From Polytrichum commune (lineage: Eukaryota > Streptophyta > Polytrichopsida > Polytrichales > Polytrichaceae): a DNA stretch of 64,000 nt. Below the pieces are notes generated by a model. That model had not been told where the DNA came from. It ran no database searches and worked only from the letters and a program-made list of their open reading frames with translations. The stretch lies in the NCBI GenBank assembly GCA_950295325.1, contig OX485803.1, forward strand, positions 9,362,001 to 9,426,000. The letters are read 5' to 3'. A program made the position numbers and the translations under genes. Positions 1 to 15,200 of the stretch are shown piece by piece (positions within the stretch are counted from its first letter, which is position 1; each line of letters opens with the position of its first letter).

Positions 1-3000
1 CGGATGTGACACTTTGAGACCTCTAGGCATCTAGTTTAGGACCATCACGAATAGTGTACTTAACACTAAATACCATAAATGATCTATTTGTACAGTAGGA
101 TCCATACTATGCATGGTCATGATGAAAATTGTTGTTGTGGAAATGCCGACAAAACTGTCCAACAGGGTCTGGACTTCCGACTCCTGACTCTGAGCAGCCT
201 GCATGGTCTTTAGTACTTATCAGTTCAAATTGTCTGACAGATCTTCTTTGTGATTTGGCAATTAGAATATCCCAGGAAATTATCCAAGGACATTTCAATC
301 TTATTGTTAATGAAGTCTAAATTCTTTTCAGAGAAAGGAAGAACACATAGAAATTTGTGGACAAAGAAGTATCGCAGAACTAGCACAGTGTACCTTTAAG
401 TCACTTAGACTTTCAAGTTTAAGTCTCAGAAGGACCCCTATGAGACTCATCACTTTAGCACAAAAGAGCTTAGGAGAAGAATATTGTTGATCAACTGGTA
501 GTTCTGTAACAAAGTATTCCATCAATTCCTGTCTATTTCCATAATGCACAAAAATTTACCTTAGTGATGTAATTTTTTTTTGCAGAAAACGTGAAAACAA
601 CATTATCAATCCCCATAGCATAGGAATCTCTCATTTCAAAAGCCATTACCTGAGCCGATTTAAAATGTCACATCTCACTTACTAATGTGACCATATCCAA
701 TTCACCATCTAGTGTTTTGACAATATAGTACAGAGAAAATGGTACTAAATGATATATACAATTCTACGTCCACCCAACACAGATAAATTGATGAAAGATT
801 TTGTGCCTGACCAACACTGGCTCCAGTTGAAGGAATCTATATCAAAGAGTGCAGATTGCATGAGACTTATGATAGTGTGCAACATCATATGGCCTCCTCA
901 GATGAATGTGGCATCTGCAATCTACATGGTTGTGGCTGCAGCTAAATTTATGATTGATCCATGGTCCTCTAACCCTTTGATTGATTGTCTCTGCGGTGGT
1001 CTATGCAAGGAGCTAATTTAATTTTGCACAAACTTATACTTGAATATGTTTTAAGGAACCTTTTATCTACTCATAACTTGACATGGTCCAGGGACATTTC
1101 CATCTTGTTCCAGAATGTTTGCAATTGCATGGTTTTGTTATCTTAATTAATAAAACAGGCTGCTGATCAATTACATGGAGAGGCAGACTCATGATTTGAT
1201 TTCTAGTTCAGTAACCGATAAGTTGAATAAGATGCTCGTCATCCAACAGTCATCCTTTGTCACTTAATAGTTTTAATTATCTTGCAAATTCCACATGACA
1301 GCAAGGATTGCACCTGGCCCACCATTCCCTGACTTGGTCTTCTGTCTGTATATTTGGACTTACTGGACCTGGGCCCACTGGCCCTAGTATCAATGGAATT
1401 ATTGAGCAGGGCCCACAAGCAGGACTTATTATGCCTAATTCCCTGACATAGTGATATCATTGGTCCCAAATCCAGAGTTTAAAGACCAAACTATGGTGGT
1501 CACACGTAATTGTAATGGTCATCAGTTTCCGTACAAAACGTTTATTTTCTTGAGTGAGGGTTCAAACTCATTATTTAAAAGAAATTAATGTGGCATGAAA
1601 TTAATCTTGTCACAGTCAGCTCGACAAGCAAAAAGCCTAAACTGATAAGGTAGGTGCAAATCTGTTGCGACCACAGTGAGGCAGATGAGACTCATGGTGC
1701 AGCTCCAAGGGACTTTTGAACTGTGAAAGTATCATAGAATGGGTCCTGCTTGGGCTTCAAACAAAATAAACATTTCTAAGAACTTCCACACAGCAATCTT
1801 ACATTTGTTGGTGCCCATGCAAACCCTATGTGGAAAATATAGTTCAACATCAAAAACATGAATCAGGAAGCACATGATGATGATTGAAATTGGCCACGTA
1901 GCTGATGCATGAGGTTGCAGGAAACATCCACATTTCAATCACCTGTCCAACAAATAATTGTCATTTTAGTAGACTAACCTTGGAATGATTAAAAAAAACT
2001 GTAAAAACGATATTGCTCAGTGTACAAGTTTGATCGAATTGCATGTATGCCATCCTGTTATAAATACAGTGGTAGCATCCAAAAAGCCAAGGTGGATAGG
2101 CAAATAATATGTAAAATGAAACCAAGTCATCTGGCTTCTTCTTCGTTGTCTTAGTATACATGAACCTGCTACAGGCATTAAGCGCCCAAAGTCTTCTCAA
2201 ACCAAACAATATATGGTAAGTAATTTCAAGACTTGACTCACTCATCAATTGGTTCACCACCAAAATATTGAATCGCAGAATATTATTGTCCATTAAGTGG
2301 CAACATTTGAACACCATACACACGCCCCCTAGACTATAAATTTATAAGACTGCTCACTATCCTCCCCTTGCTCTTTATGTGAGCCACCGCCATAGCTGGC
2401 CAGCAGCTAAGCAGTGCCACATGCCATCGATCCCAACTCATTGCAACTTCGTGAAACCTGGAGAATAGCTCCCATCGCTCTCACTTCGAGGTCCAGAGAC
2501 CTCCTCCAAATCGAGAGGTTCATTTAATAGTTATCAATCTCTCCACAATATATTTGATAATAGTTTAACTTAGTCTGGTCCCTGTCTGGTCAGTGTGGGT
2601 GGCAGGTGAGTCAAGACACCTGGCCCCAAGCATTAATTTTTGGGCACCTTTGGGTACGGGTGAAAAATTGCATTTGGATTTTGGCAACAAATCTCAGGGG
2701 TGAGGCCTCCTGCAAGGAGACCAGAGCAATCATTTGGAAACAGTTACATTGAACTAGTCTCTCTTTACAGACCTAGAAACCTATTGCATCGTGAACCAAA
2801 CTGAAGAGGCACAAAATAAGGTTCTGTCTTGCTAAAATTATACACTGGCTATCCAAATTCCAAAGCTCCACATTAATTTAGGTCATCTGTATACCTAATG
2901 TCTGCAAGATATGTTTGTATATCTAGAGTCTATAAGGTATGTCTGTACACCTAGTGTCTACAAAGGTATGTACCTTGAAGCATCCGGGGTGAGCCCCCAG

Positions 3001-4951
3001 TGCAGCTTGTAATCGGCCTACACCTCCACAATTAGCATTAATTTTCTCATATAGCTCGATGATAACCCTAACTAAGATTTCGACATGGCAGGAGACATAA
3101 GTTAGTTTCCAATCATTTATCCAGAGCATATTCTCATGATTATTCACCAACAGATATATGACGATGGTGAGCCCTCACATCTGTGATTGATATATGGTAG
3201 AAACTAAAAACATCACTGATTAAGGTAAAGGCATCCACAGTCAACCAGGTCCATTGAACCGCTCATTTGAGTCATGTAATGCCAACATGGATGAGATCTA
3301 TAATTTGAAGGTGAATGGAATTAAGGTTTATGTGGTGATGGCTTGTGATTGATTACCCTCATGACAATTTTGACAACTGTCATTAGAATTTAGATGAGTG
3401 GTTATGGGTTAATCTATAAATCGACTATGTGTTACCCTAACTTTATCGTTTCAAAAATTGTAGCAATTTCCATATTCAATAAAATTCTAAAAATTGCATT
3501 CTCCTTAGAATTTGTTTCTCTTCACAGAAAAATAATTCCCCCTTATTACTCCTCCTAAACAGATGCAAACTCTCTTATTTGATCGCTTATAGATGCCTCA
3601 ACCTTATTAGGTCTCCAGTTGATAGGTAATCCTTTCTGCACTTTCCTTAAGGTTTTGAGGAGACAAAGTTGATAATCTTATGCGTAGACCGTAGCATTGC
3701 CTCTTTTTTTACTAGAAGAGCTGGGGCGGTGGTATGTCTTGCAACCAGCAGAGAGCCGTAGGGTAATTGGCTTTTACAGGATAGGTCTCTACTTGTAGCC
3801 CATTTATTTAAGGGGGGAAATGCTGGGGAGGGAATCAGAAGATACCTTCTCACTTGAGATAGTTTTATAATACTAATTTTATAAGCTGTGGCTTGTAGGG
3901 TCATGCAACCGACCAATATGTCCTCAAGAGTTGAATCCACATCAAGTTGGATAACTTACACTTAAATGCACTCATGAGACGCAGAGAATATGGAGCCGGC
4001 CAAGGGTGGACCAGGGAGCAGGAAGATGCAATTTGTGCCTCCAATTACCTCCATAGGGCGGTGATACTGTGTGATCCCACAAGCTGTAATCTTCCAGACA
4101 ACCCCCAGATTTTGAGATCTTGATTGCCAATTCAAAAGCTCGAAACATGTCAAGTGTGAAGATTAGTCAGTTTTTCCCATCACATTATCATCCAAAATAT
4201 CATGTGTGTTTGTTCTAGAGTAGTAGTACATCTGACTGAAAAATGGTGAGTCCAGTACTCAAATGAAAGCCACAAAATATTGTTCCGATGGTATTGAGTT
4301 CCACCATAGCACTGTAGGCTGCAAGAATGGCTAGCTAGATCCCCGGGAAATGCCTGAACAGCACCCTGACACAAGTCTGAGCGTGTCCAGGCTCCTGATC
4401 TGAGAACCCTAGCCTTTTGCTGTCTAAGATCTTGCAACACGGGTACAAAATGCCGTCATCTTTGGAAGTTTATCAAGCCCATGAATGCCCTTCAATCTTG
4501 ACATAGTAGTTGCGCATATTGGCCTCTGGAATCTAATTCCATTGACAAATCTAATGACACACCTTGTTCTCCATTAAATTACTGTGAAATTCTTCCAGCA
4601 ATTCGGAGCAAATTCATCACTACAGGGATCACAGGGTCTTAACTTACCACCATGTGGCATACACAACATCTGATTCATTCAATCTGGCAGTAAATAGTCA
4701 TGTGCCATGTCAACAAGTGTCATGTGACAATTTCTCTAGTTGCCACCCATAGTTGTAAGATAAATAATGTGGGTCGATGATGAATAGCGTGGGCCATATC
4801 AGGTGTTTACACTAAATGTGTTTTGACTGTGTTAATGTCAATTTGTTGAGCACAAAAATGTCACAAACACGAAAATTTCTCTTAGTGGAAACTTAGAATG
4901 TCACAAAGTCAACAAATGAATATGACATTAAATCCACTGTAGTCCAGTAGT
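1..4951. other. Intergenic DNA, no gene recognised
   Basis: I recognise no gene, RNA or complete transposon here. Open frames are short and unconvincing. Three consecutive minus-strand frames (4440-4180, 4153-3962, 3940-3647) could be remnants of one spliced gene, but their translations match no family I know and lack good splice junctions. The stretch reads as old intergenic DNA. Confidence 0.5.
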
Positions 4952-5057
4952 GTTAGTGCGGTTCTCTTCCACTAAATGTGCATATATCTACATACATGGT
5001 AGATAATAGATCCACATTATTCTGAGCATCTAGTGGAAGAGAACCAGTGGCACTAAT
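4952..5057. repeat. Short inverted-repeat (MITE-like) element
   Basis: Two arms of about 25 bases face each other. The left arm contains GGTTCTCTTCCACTA near 4960 and the right arm its complement TAGTGGAAGAGAACC near 5030, both flanked by TTAGTG-type ends. The unit is about 105 bp, lacks coding capacity and would fold into a hairpin. No target duplication was resolved, so the superfamily is unknown. Confidence 0.45.
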
Positions 5058-8000
5058 TAAGACCATGCAAATCCCCTTTGTGCATGAGGGTGGTGGTGTA
5101 TTCCATATGAGTTCCATATCATGCTCGTTTGCTGGAATGTCAATTGTGTCTGTGAGGTTTGGTCGATAATCTCAAATTTAGTCAACGGAATCTCACATTC
5201 TGAAACGAAGATGTTTTAATCTTCTTAGTTTACAATCTCACATTTAAGTATTATGATATTTGGTTACAACTACCATAATCTATAAAAGAATCCACTGCCA
5301 CTGCACGATAAGGATGCACTCACAGTAGGTAGAAATCGAATTTATGTACTGGCTTACAGAGTTTATTCCTCAGTTTGAATTCTCAGCTGTTCATGTCTTC
5401 CTGCACTTTTGTGGAGTCACAAGAGAACAAAAGATAAAAGTTGGTTGCTTCGCCCGATGAAATTCTCCAATTGTGCATTGGAAAATAAAACAGTAGCTTG
5501 TTCTTGCATGGCATTGTAGTTGCAACAGAGGTACCAAGGTCATGTAGACGACAACCTGTCTCCACTGTGGAAAATGACAGTTGCACCTAGAAACTTGATG
5601 GTTCTGGATCATTCAAGACGTGAACAATCCTCACCACTGTAGTGACCTTGGAAAACCAACACAACTTGCTACATCTTGAAATGCAAGTGACCATTGTTAA
5701 ATATTCAGTTAGTGTTGATACATATATACTAATGTAGCCACACCTTATGAGCACAAAGAGATGCATAGAACCAAGGAATAGAGCCAAGCCAAGACCAACG
5801 AAAGGTGAGGCCAAGAAGCTCAAGCTCACCATGGGCAGAGCTCGTTAAGGAGCAGAGCTAAGAGTAGAGGGCTTCAAGGGAGGAAACTTAAAGTGGACCT
5901 ACCACTTGGGAGCCCTGGGAGAACGGCTTGAGGACAAGGCTGGCACCACACGGTTTTACAGTTGAGTTTTTCATAGTTCTTATGAAAAAAATCGAATCAT
6001 TTGAGGTCCAACAAAATCCAGTTTTATTTAGTTTTATTGCAAATAAGTTGAGATTATGGGGCAGAGGACCTAATGTCCGCCAATGGTGCTGCCGATTGCC
6101 AAGTGCCAAGTGTTGGAATAAAACCAAAAATCGTGTTTTTTGCATTAAAACCAAAAACCCATTGCATCGGCCAAAAAAAGTTGGTTTTTCCCACCCTTGC
6201 TTGAAGAGCAGCCCATGAACGAGCGCTACCCAAGACCCGGCCAAAACGTTTCGTCGAAGAACCAGCCAAGACCTCAATCGAAGAACTTCCATTTCAAGAC
6301 TTGGTATTGAGAAGTCCAAGACTTTAAAAGTAGTTGGGAAGAACTACACTAAATATGATATTAAGTGCCAAACCATGTGAGAAAAACTATAAGGTACTTT
6401 TAATTCAAGAGATACTATCTAACTTGGATGAAATGACCCATACAATATTATATCTAAATAGGATAGGTGAAAATATAGGTAGCATTTATTTTATTTTTAT
6501 CAATATAGTAGGGTTAGTGATATTTAGAGGAACAAAGAATTCATGTGAGGTTCAAGAATATCTTTGGATTGGATGAGAAGTTGTCATCGAATGTAGTTGT
6601 TGGCAAACTTGGGGTGGTCATTGAGAGTTTTAAGATAGTGCTGGATTGTTTCAAGATGGTGTTGCAACCATGTGACATTCAATTTTATTTGCATGTACCG
6701 TTAACAAAACAATAACAATACATTATGGATTGACATCTATTTATGTCAAAATTTCAATTTTTTTGATAAATGGTATAGCTTACAAACAAAATAGAGTCTA
6801 TAAAATAAATTCATGGTGTAAATCATATTCACCTATAGGGTCTTGAAAAATACTTCAAATTGTGTTTTATCTACTAATAGGGTGTCAATTATTCAAAAAA
6901 TAATAGATAAATAGCCCATCTTACTTTAACCCCCAACCGCACGTGATTTACAAAAGTATATAGCTTATGATCTACCCGGATGTCACCAATTTTGATTGTC
7001 TTGCTCAATACTAATTGTAAACCGAGGTGTAGTGTCACCAACACTAAATATTAACCCACCATTATTTGTCATTTCTAGTAAATGTTTTGGGAAATTATAG
7101 ATTTGCAGTGTTGCAAATACTATCACTTACCAAGTGATTTTTCATCCAAATTTTGATCTTCCATGACAATATTTTATCACAAAATGGCATGTGAAATCTA
7201 TTCAAAGTAGGAAAGGGTCATCATCACAAGGAGTTCCAAGAGACAACAATTCGCCAAGCCGTCGAGGTGGACAAATCTCCCACCTTGTTGCATTGGAATA
7301 AAACTCAAAAATTCAAACTTCAAGACTCAAGGGAATATCTCGTCAACTAGGTTCAATTTTGGATGGTTAAAGAACATACTTACAATTTATGCTCGATACT
7401 TATAAGAAATCTTGCAATGATTGACCAAGCAATGTTGGAGATTAACAAGTAGAATTTTTGTCTTGAACCTTATAAGATTGCGAATAAAGTAAAAATAACT
7501 ACTTATAATTAGTAACTTAGAATAACATGCAAGGTTCCTACATACCCAAAGGACTCTTAACCATGACATTAGGATGTAAGGGAACATAACCTTGTAAGGC
7601 TTGAGAATACAACTCCCTAAGGATTTTGAGGACATATCTAAGGATAAGACTTGCACCACATTAAAGTATTACGAAGTAAGTTATAGGATATATGGATATG
7701 ACCATGGAATAATTAGAAAGGAGTTCTAGGTATACCTAGGAAATACTATCACTCAAATAAACACAAGGGAATCTAGAGTCATGTTACTTGTGTTCACCGG
7801 TTAGTAGCGGGTTACACCGTCTAAGGTTGAGGATACCTTATGACTAAAAAGGTGACCTCAACAACTAACTCAAATGTCCATTCGGCTCATGGTTCACTTA
7901 ACATTGATACAACTCGTAGTTCAAACCGTTTAAGTCGACTTGGAGCTATAAAATATAGAAACATAATTTAAAGGAAATGCAGCTCTTTGTTTGGCGGACA

Positions 8001-8058
8001 TTGATTCAATGTTGTAGTTTGGTGTAATTGAATCAATGTGAAACCAATGTTGATGGTA
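5058..8058. other. Intergenic DNA, no gene recognised
   Basis: No gene is supported. The longest open frame (5888-6319, minus, 143 codons) has no recognisable motif and looks like chance or old repeat sequence. A single MITE-like end, ACTACACTAAATATGATAT, occurs near 6343 without a partner end nearby. Confidence 0.5.
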
Positions 8059-8822
8059 CAGTCCAACCTCGTTAATACGACACTCATTTATATGACACCC
8101 TCGATATTACGACACATTTTTGCGAGACCAAACTTTCTAATTCAAAACTCCCTCTTTTATACGACTACGACACTTGATAATGCGACATTTAGAATCTCCG
8201 TTTTGTCATATTAAAGAGGTAGTTAATGCTCAAATTCCTTTCATCTATGATATGTACATCTAAAATACATCCATTTTCACTTCGGAACTACTTGGGAACT
8301 TCACATATCATTGGGAACTTCATGATAATTAGGGTAACTAAAGTAGAAAGGACATGGTTAGGGTAAGAGTGGCCTCCTGCCTAGTATGTTGCCTTGTACA
8401 TGGGTGATATAGTATCACCAGTATCTTGATGCTAAACGTCATGCATCATTATTGTCTAGTTTCTTATCAGAGAACTCTTTATATTTTGGTGTTAATGAAA
8501 TTATTAGTTTTCAAAAGTTAGTAGGGAATTTAAATAAGATGACAGTTGCTAACTTGGGTAGGCAACAACAAAAATGTCTGGACTCCTATTTCAAGAGTTC
8601 TTGAGAATATTTGTATTTGTTTGGAGTTATAAGTTATTATTTCATACCATCTATATTGCTTAAACTTGTTGTATATATTTTTAAGTTCATATTACTTATG
8701 TTTTCATATTCCCTCAATAATACGACAACTTTATGCCATTTGTCATATTAATGAGAACACGACACCTTGATAATACGACTTTTTGTGTTTCCCAAACGTG
8801 TCATGCTAAAGAGGGAGAACTG
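8059..8822. mobile_element. Nonautonomous Tc1/mariner-type (pogo-like) element, TA target duplication
   Basis: The left end starts CAGTCCAACCTCGTTAATAC and the right end, read inward, starts CAGTTCTCCCTCTTTAGCAT. The element is bounded on both sides by TA (8057-8058 and 8823-8824). Subterminal repeats of the type ATACGACAC recur several times at both ends, which is usual for transposase-binding sites in Tc1/mariner/pogo elements. There is no transposase open frame in its 764 bp, so it depended on an element elsewhere. Confidence 0.75.
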
Positions 8823-9068
8823 TATATGAAATCTGAGGTTTTTGATGTGTTCAATGTTCCTCTGCACCATGTGCCCGTAGTGTACATCTGAACAAAATCT
8901 ATATGTCCTTAGATTATAAGTTACTCACAATTAAAGGGAAGGGGGGGGGGGGGCACCTACTGAGCATCACCAGGAAAAAAATTCGCTTACTTTTTGCCCC
9001 AAAATTCCTTATTCTTTATGCGCCACCCCCACATGGGTTTTAGTCGGGGAGGGATAGAAATAACTATA
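8823..9068. other. Spacer with a G homopolymer
   Basis: Unique-looking spacer with a run of about 12 G residues near 8942-8953. Nothing coding is seen. Confidence 0.5.
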
Positions 9069-9294
9069 ACTACACTAAAAATGATACTCAGTGCCACTTA
9101 CTATTTGGAATTACACATTGCTATATCTATTTACTGTATATCCCATATTTTACCAAAAAATATGAAATTGGTAGTTCGGACATTGTAGAACATTAGCAAC
9201 TTTACTTGGTAAAAAAAGCATGTCAATAGTAAAATGATATAGCGCTGTGTAAATCTTAATAGGAAATGACATAAAATATCATATTTAGTGTAGT
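9069..9294. mobile_element. MITE with ACTACACTAAA ends
   Basis: The left end begins ACTACACTAAAAATGATACT; the right end, read inward, begins ACTACACTAAATATGATAT. The unit is 226 bp and noncoding. The termini resemble those of the MITEs at 23678-24002 and 24995-25317 but the interior differs, so it may be a related subfamily. The target duplication is not clear. Confidence 0.6.
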
Positions 9295-12200
9295 CATCCT
9301 GTGCTACAAACTCGCTGCAGCTCTTGGACTTTGCACCAAGGGAGTGTGACTATACAAAGTCACGCCGAAAGTTTCTTTTCTTAAGGAGAATGTTAGGCTA
9401 CACCAACATCGATGCAATTACCGCAATTTTCTCTGGGGACAAATCTAAATGCAACAGCTGTGACAACATAGGAACACGAAACAACAGATGTCATGTAGGA
9501 CACTTGCTGGTGGTCCTCTTCTTCAATAACAATGAAATTCAGGGTCCAAAGCTCAAAGCATTTTGGCAAATGTAGCAGGGCAATGCAATGAACGGGGAGT
9601 ATGGACTGCTAGTTACCGATGAACCCGTTGAGTTTGAGAAATAGCCGGTTCCAAGTTCAAGACTTTAGGAAAACTACTGGTCATTTTAGAGGAATTTAGG
9701 GAATATACCTCCAATCGATAAAGAAAAACCAAAAGATGTCAGCATTTAAACGGTTGGACTTGGAAACACTAGGATCTGGATCGATTATGCCCCAAATTCT
9801 CCGTGGACATTGGGGTGGCCATGTCACTAAGGCATCGTGAATGGAGGGGGTGTGGTCATGGGCAAACCACATCCAAGCCATCCATTCACAGAGCCCCATC
9901 CTACGGTCTACGAAACTACTTGGGCAGCCCGGTTAAAAAACTTTTAACGGATGAAATTTTGGCGCATGAAAAATCAATGTTTGCAAGATGCAGGGGTTGA
10001 TTGTTCATCCCCTCGTATGAGAGCATTTGTGCAGAATTATGAAGGTTCCTAAAGGGTTCCCTAAGTTCCCAATGAAGTTCCTCGAGGGGAAAAGAAACCA
10101 GAAGTTGAGGCAGCATAGGAGCCCTTTAGATCTGTCAGATCGCAATCGACGGCCGACCGCACGGGAAATGTTCACAATGCCTCAGTGACACGGCCGGGGC
10201 GGTGGTTCAATGTGCTATATATACACATTCAGAAGTGGTAAGAGAAATTCGAACGCTAGTAAATGCAGGCAGTTTTGGATGTCCCAGTAGGAAATCGGTA
10301 TGGGCCGGGGCAAGGGGTGTGGTCGGCCATATTCCTGGATGTTAAGGGGAGGAATCTCTTGAAAAACGGCTAAAAGGTGAGCGGCAGGGTCTCATTAAAA
10401 TAAAAATAATGTGGAATATCGTAGGGGGACATAACCAGAACTAGCTTGGAATTTGCAGCATGTGACCCCCTTGAGTCCCCAATCCAAACTAACTAGCACA
10501 AGTGATTTTGGGCATAGTTTGGTCGATATCCGAGGGTTTCCAAATCCAACCGGTTACATGTTGACATCCATGAGATGATTCAGATGCAGACGCTTGTTCT
10601 GTGGGGACCATAGTATTCCCGTATCTTGTCCCGGGATCCGGATCTCCCCCATAACACTATATTTGTTAATTCGGGACTTTTTCGGTATTTTGAGACATTT
10701 ACAAACAAAAGAACATGGATGAAATCGCACAGATATTGGAGAATGTTGTGAGATGCAAATATTTTGAAGCGGGCGTTCATGTCAAGACCCAATTAAAAAC
10801 TCATATCAAGATGGTTTAGGTAGGACAATCCAAACATTAGACCATATTGAAGGGAAAATCATATAACACTCATATTATTGTAAATTAAATAACATGCTAG
10901 CGCCACACATCCATTGGATAGTGCGACCTAAAATCATCCTGCCTATGGCCCAAACCCCTACGCCTACAATGGCCTATCAAGCTTTGGAAACTGCATCTTT
11001 TTCTTTTGCCGCCGATTCTTTTGCTTGCATGGCTTCAACATTCTTGAAAAGCTCTGCCCCACTACTATAGCCAAGGTCAAGGCCGGGCCCACCATAACAC
11101 ATTTTGGAGTCCGTCGACCGCCCGAATTCTACGACAAAGAATTCAAATATGATGAAGTGGATTGTTTGGCATTTCTACACAAGGCATAGAAATGCTCCAA
11201 CTCGATGGACGCATTGGACCGCGGAGGTTTAGGGTTGGACGCAGCCTACAACGCATCAAACCAAAAAACATGTGTTAGTTTGAGGAGAAAGACCCAAACA
11301 TGTTACACGCTCTTTTTAGGATAGAAGGATTGTAATGTATGGTTTGGATGTATATCTTCTTCGCCAGTGATCTCTGGGTTTTGTAGAATTGAACATCACC
11401 ATCCTTTATATAGGAGTATATGTTCAACCCCAACATCTACACATTCCCAAGTCAATAATGTTAAAATTATGCCTAAAGAAGAAAAACAAACATGACAAGA
11501 AAACCAAAACAAAGGGACCCACCTAACAAAAACAATGTCAAGTTTGGGTCCATCAACCCAAACCGGCATAGCGCCTAGTTTGGTTCGGTTGACCCAAACT
11601 ATGAACCAACTATTTAAAGTTACTTATCATGGCAACATTGATGGGTTTGGAGCCCCCAAAGATGTTGAAGATGTAGTCCCCTCTCTTTGACATATTCTAG
11701 TGGACTTCCCTTTGAACTTGGAGATTTTCGACATTGTAAAGAGGATCAGAGTGGTGCTCCTCAATCACATATGTAAGTGGTATTGCTTATAATCTTGCAG
11801 ATTATAAGTTAGTGCGTGACACTAATATCAAGCAAGCTTGGGAGGCTAGGTTCATCATGGCAAAAGAAAAGGCCACACACCTTAGAATGGAGAATGTTCT
11901 AACATCAGTAGGTTAGTTACTGTAGGACCTACTTTAATTTATTTTGGATGTTTATAATTCAAGGTTCGGGAGACTTTTGAGCTCAACCAGCTAAAATCCG
12001 CCCCTTCACAACTTCTACTTGCTTTTTCAAGATTTGACCGATTGCAAACTTGTTGTCATTAATTTGGACTGGACAATATTTATTTATTTATTTTCAAGTG
12101 CCGGCTAATTTCCTTTCCATTGTAATGACAACCGGCCAAAATTTTGGGCATTCATAAGTAAGCCGGTTTTCCAATGTAGCAAAATTATATCTACAAACAA

Positions 12201-15200
12201 CATACATCATTTAACAACAACATCCAAAGAACATGTCAACATACAACAATAATATGTAATGATATCAACATCCAACAACAATGATCAACAATTTACTACA
12301 TACAAGAAACAATAACAATGATCAACAATTTATTCATAACTAGAGTAAACCTGAACTAACCCATCAACCAGTTGATGGCCATGAATTTACTCTTCTATCA
12401 TACCCAGGTCTTAAAATCTCATATTAGATTTGAGGCCACAACATGATAAAAAAAAGTAACCTAATATATCATACTACATACAAAAATGAAATTTGTCAAC
12501 TATTAGAGTCAAAATCAACAATACCTTCTTTACTTTCAAGAGGAAAACACTATGAAAGGTATCTCTGTGGAAATGAAAACAACCATCTAAACTTTGTAGA
12601 GTTCCTCCACAAAGTGATGGCTTCCATTAGTACATTATCAAGATCACCACGAAGATCTTCCACAGAAATACGCATAATACACTCTAAATGTTTTGTGTCT
12701 AATTTATTACAAGTCTTAGTTTTGATGCAGTTTTGAATCAGTTTTGAATAGAAAATGCACACTTACATTGAGCGGTACTTACACATTGCACTCTAGCAAT
12801 GTTTGCAAGATGTGGTACTTTTAGGCCACCCCCCTCGAAGGGAGCCCAAAGGTGCCACACAAGTCATTGAGTGAGGGTGGCATGTACTTTGCATGTGCCT
12901 AAGCCGAACCCGGATGATAATTGTATAAAGTGAGCGCTTAGATTTTTGGAGGGGGATTGAAATTGTGGTTGTAGTACTTGTGGAGATTGGGCCTTAGTTT
13001 TTATTATTATGGCTTTAAATTCCACCAATTAATTTCATACCTAATTCTAACATAAACCTACAACCTAGTTTAAGTGCAGACGCACTAGCCTTAGAACCAA
13101 GACAATCCTAACCTATAAATTGAGATGGCTATGGTACACACCAACGGGGTGTAACTCATACCACCGCTAGCTCAATGGACATAATAACGACGGTTTGATT
13201 GACCATTCAATCCCTTCCTACTTCCTTATTTAATTATGTTTAAATTTCCTAAGCAAGGGGACTTGGCTTAAGTCCCATCCTTTACACAACTTTGTTCTTA
13301 CTTAGTTAATTTTTTTTTATACATCCTACCTTACTAGATTCATGTATTAGGAATCATCTCTTATCTAGTTGGTGCATCCCTTAGCTCGGAACCTTCTAGG
13401 GCCTCGTGGAGGTTCTTTGAACGCCGAATAACAACTCAAATCCTTCAGACCGTTTAAGGATTGTCTTACCAATAAGGGTTTACGATATGTTATTTTTAAT
13501 TATTATTATTAAGAGTGTTGACACTTAATGGATCATAAAATGTAACTTAATAGAGCTAAGGTGACAGACGACATGTAAATTTAACTTGTTGCACAATCTT
13601 CATAGATTGGGGCCATAACTCCCAATTTATAGGGCCAACAACACAATAATTGATTCGTGAGTCACTAACCTCATATTTCCACCAACAACATTCAAAGTAG
13701 TCATGTTGGTTATTAATCCGACTTCACCACATACGGAACTTTCCTAAAAATCAAAATTACTATCATAAAATATACCAAGGGGCCCCGAGAACAACCCCCT
13801 TTGGTACCCCCCTTGGTGGTCAAGTTTTCAACCCATTTGACCTTACAAGGTAGGTGAGTGGGCTTAGGAATGCATACCTTGGCCGTGCTCCCTTCAATCC
13901 TAAATATAAGGCTAGGATTACTTAGTTTATCTCATTGCTCTTCTATTGGTTGGGTTCGATGTAGTCCAAGCCGCTGCCTCCTTGTCTTGTTCTATTATCG
14001 GACGTTGACCTTGTCTCTTTTCTTGTAGCTAACTTGATTGTAAAGCTTAGGTTAGTCAATGATTAAAACATCATTTTAATGTACTGTAATTTTAGCCTCA
14101 TCATAATTAATTCACTTAGTACGCATCATTAACTTTCTAGGAATCTAAAATTCACTTCAATCAGATAAGAATTGCAAAAGTTACAAGGTTGGAAGCACGA
14201 TGTCTATTCAACCAATCCATTAAATTCTAAAATCCATAGTTAATTCATTATCACTTGGATTGGAACGCGCCATATACCATTCAAAAGCTATCAAAAATAT
14301 CTATAAGAAGAAAAAAAATGAGATTAACAAGGTAATCCAAGATGGATCCAACAGCCTCCCTGTAATACAACAACCAACTAAAAAGGCTTAAACTATTTAT
14401 CCCACTTTTGAAAATCCATATCTAATTCATTATTTAGTCAAATCGCACATTATACATGGCCTTGAAAAGCCAGACAAAAATTTTACTTGGGAAATTTATA
14501 TCATTATAAATTAAGGTTTTGATAAGGCCAGCAAGTCTAATCCAACACTCACTGTCCAAATGAACATCATAGTTTTTACTGCAACTTTGGAAATTTATAA
14601 CTAATTGCTATCTCAACCAATTTGCAAATGAAGAACGACTATAGATAGCTATAAAAAATTTATATAAACAAAAAATTTAGTATCAGATGATAAAGTAAGC
14701 ACTCATGCCATCAACAACCAAGATCTAGAATATGTACTCTAACCTACCTCTAAGAATGAAATAAAGAAATTTTATATGTTAACAAACACACATTTTAATT
14801 AGGAGGAAGTAGGGAGAGGGTAACCTTAAGTCTTACTACTAGGCAATTGAAATGATAAGAGAATATATCCTAATTATATATAGGCAAGTTTCAGTTCAGT
14901 GTTGAGAAAAAGAGATAGAGATTTCAATGTGGGAGGGAAGGATCTTTGAACCCTTTCAAAAAAATGGTTGGACCCCTCCACCATCAGTCTCATTGTTTTG
15001 AAACCCCCCCCTCCAAATTTGGGCTTGGGGATTTTGCCGGTTTAGGTTGCCACCCTCTTGCCTAGGTGGATGCGACGGGAGTCCTTCAAGTTTTTTCTAA
15101 TTTTTCACCATCGAGTTGGCAAGTAGACAAATAGGCAAGTGATTTTTTTGTTTTTTTTATAAAAAAATTCATGCCAATTTTGTCCTCTTATGCCGAATAC

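Noticed and set aside
1961-2323. 120-codon minus-strand open frame
   Set aside because: Cys/Phe-rich composition with no recognisable domain or splice signals; not supported as a gene.
5888-6319. 143-codon minus-strand open frame
   Set aside because: No motif, no splice context, and homopolymer-rich; treated as chance or repeat-derived.
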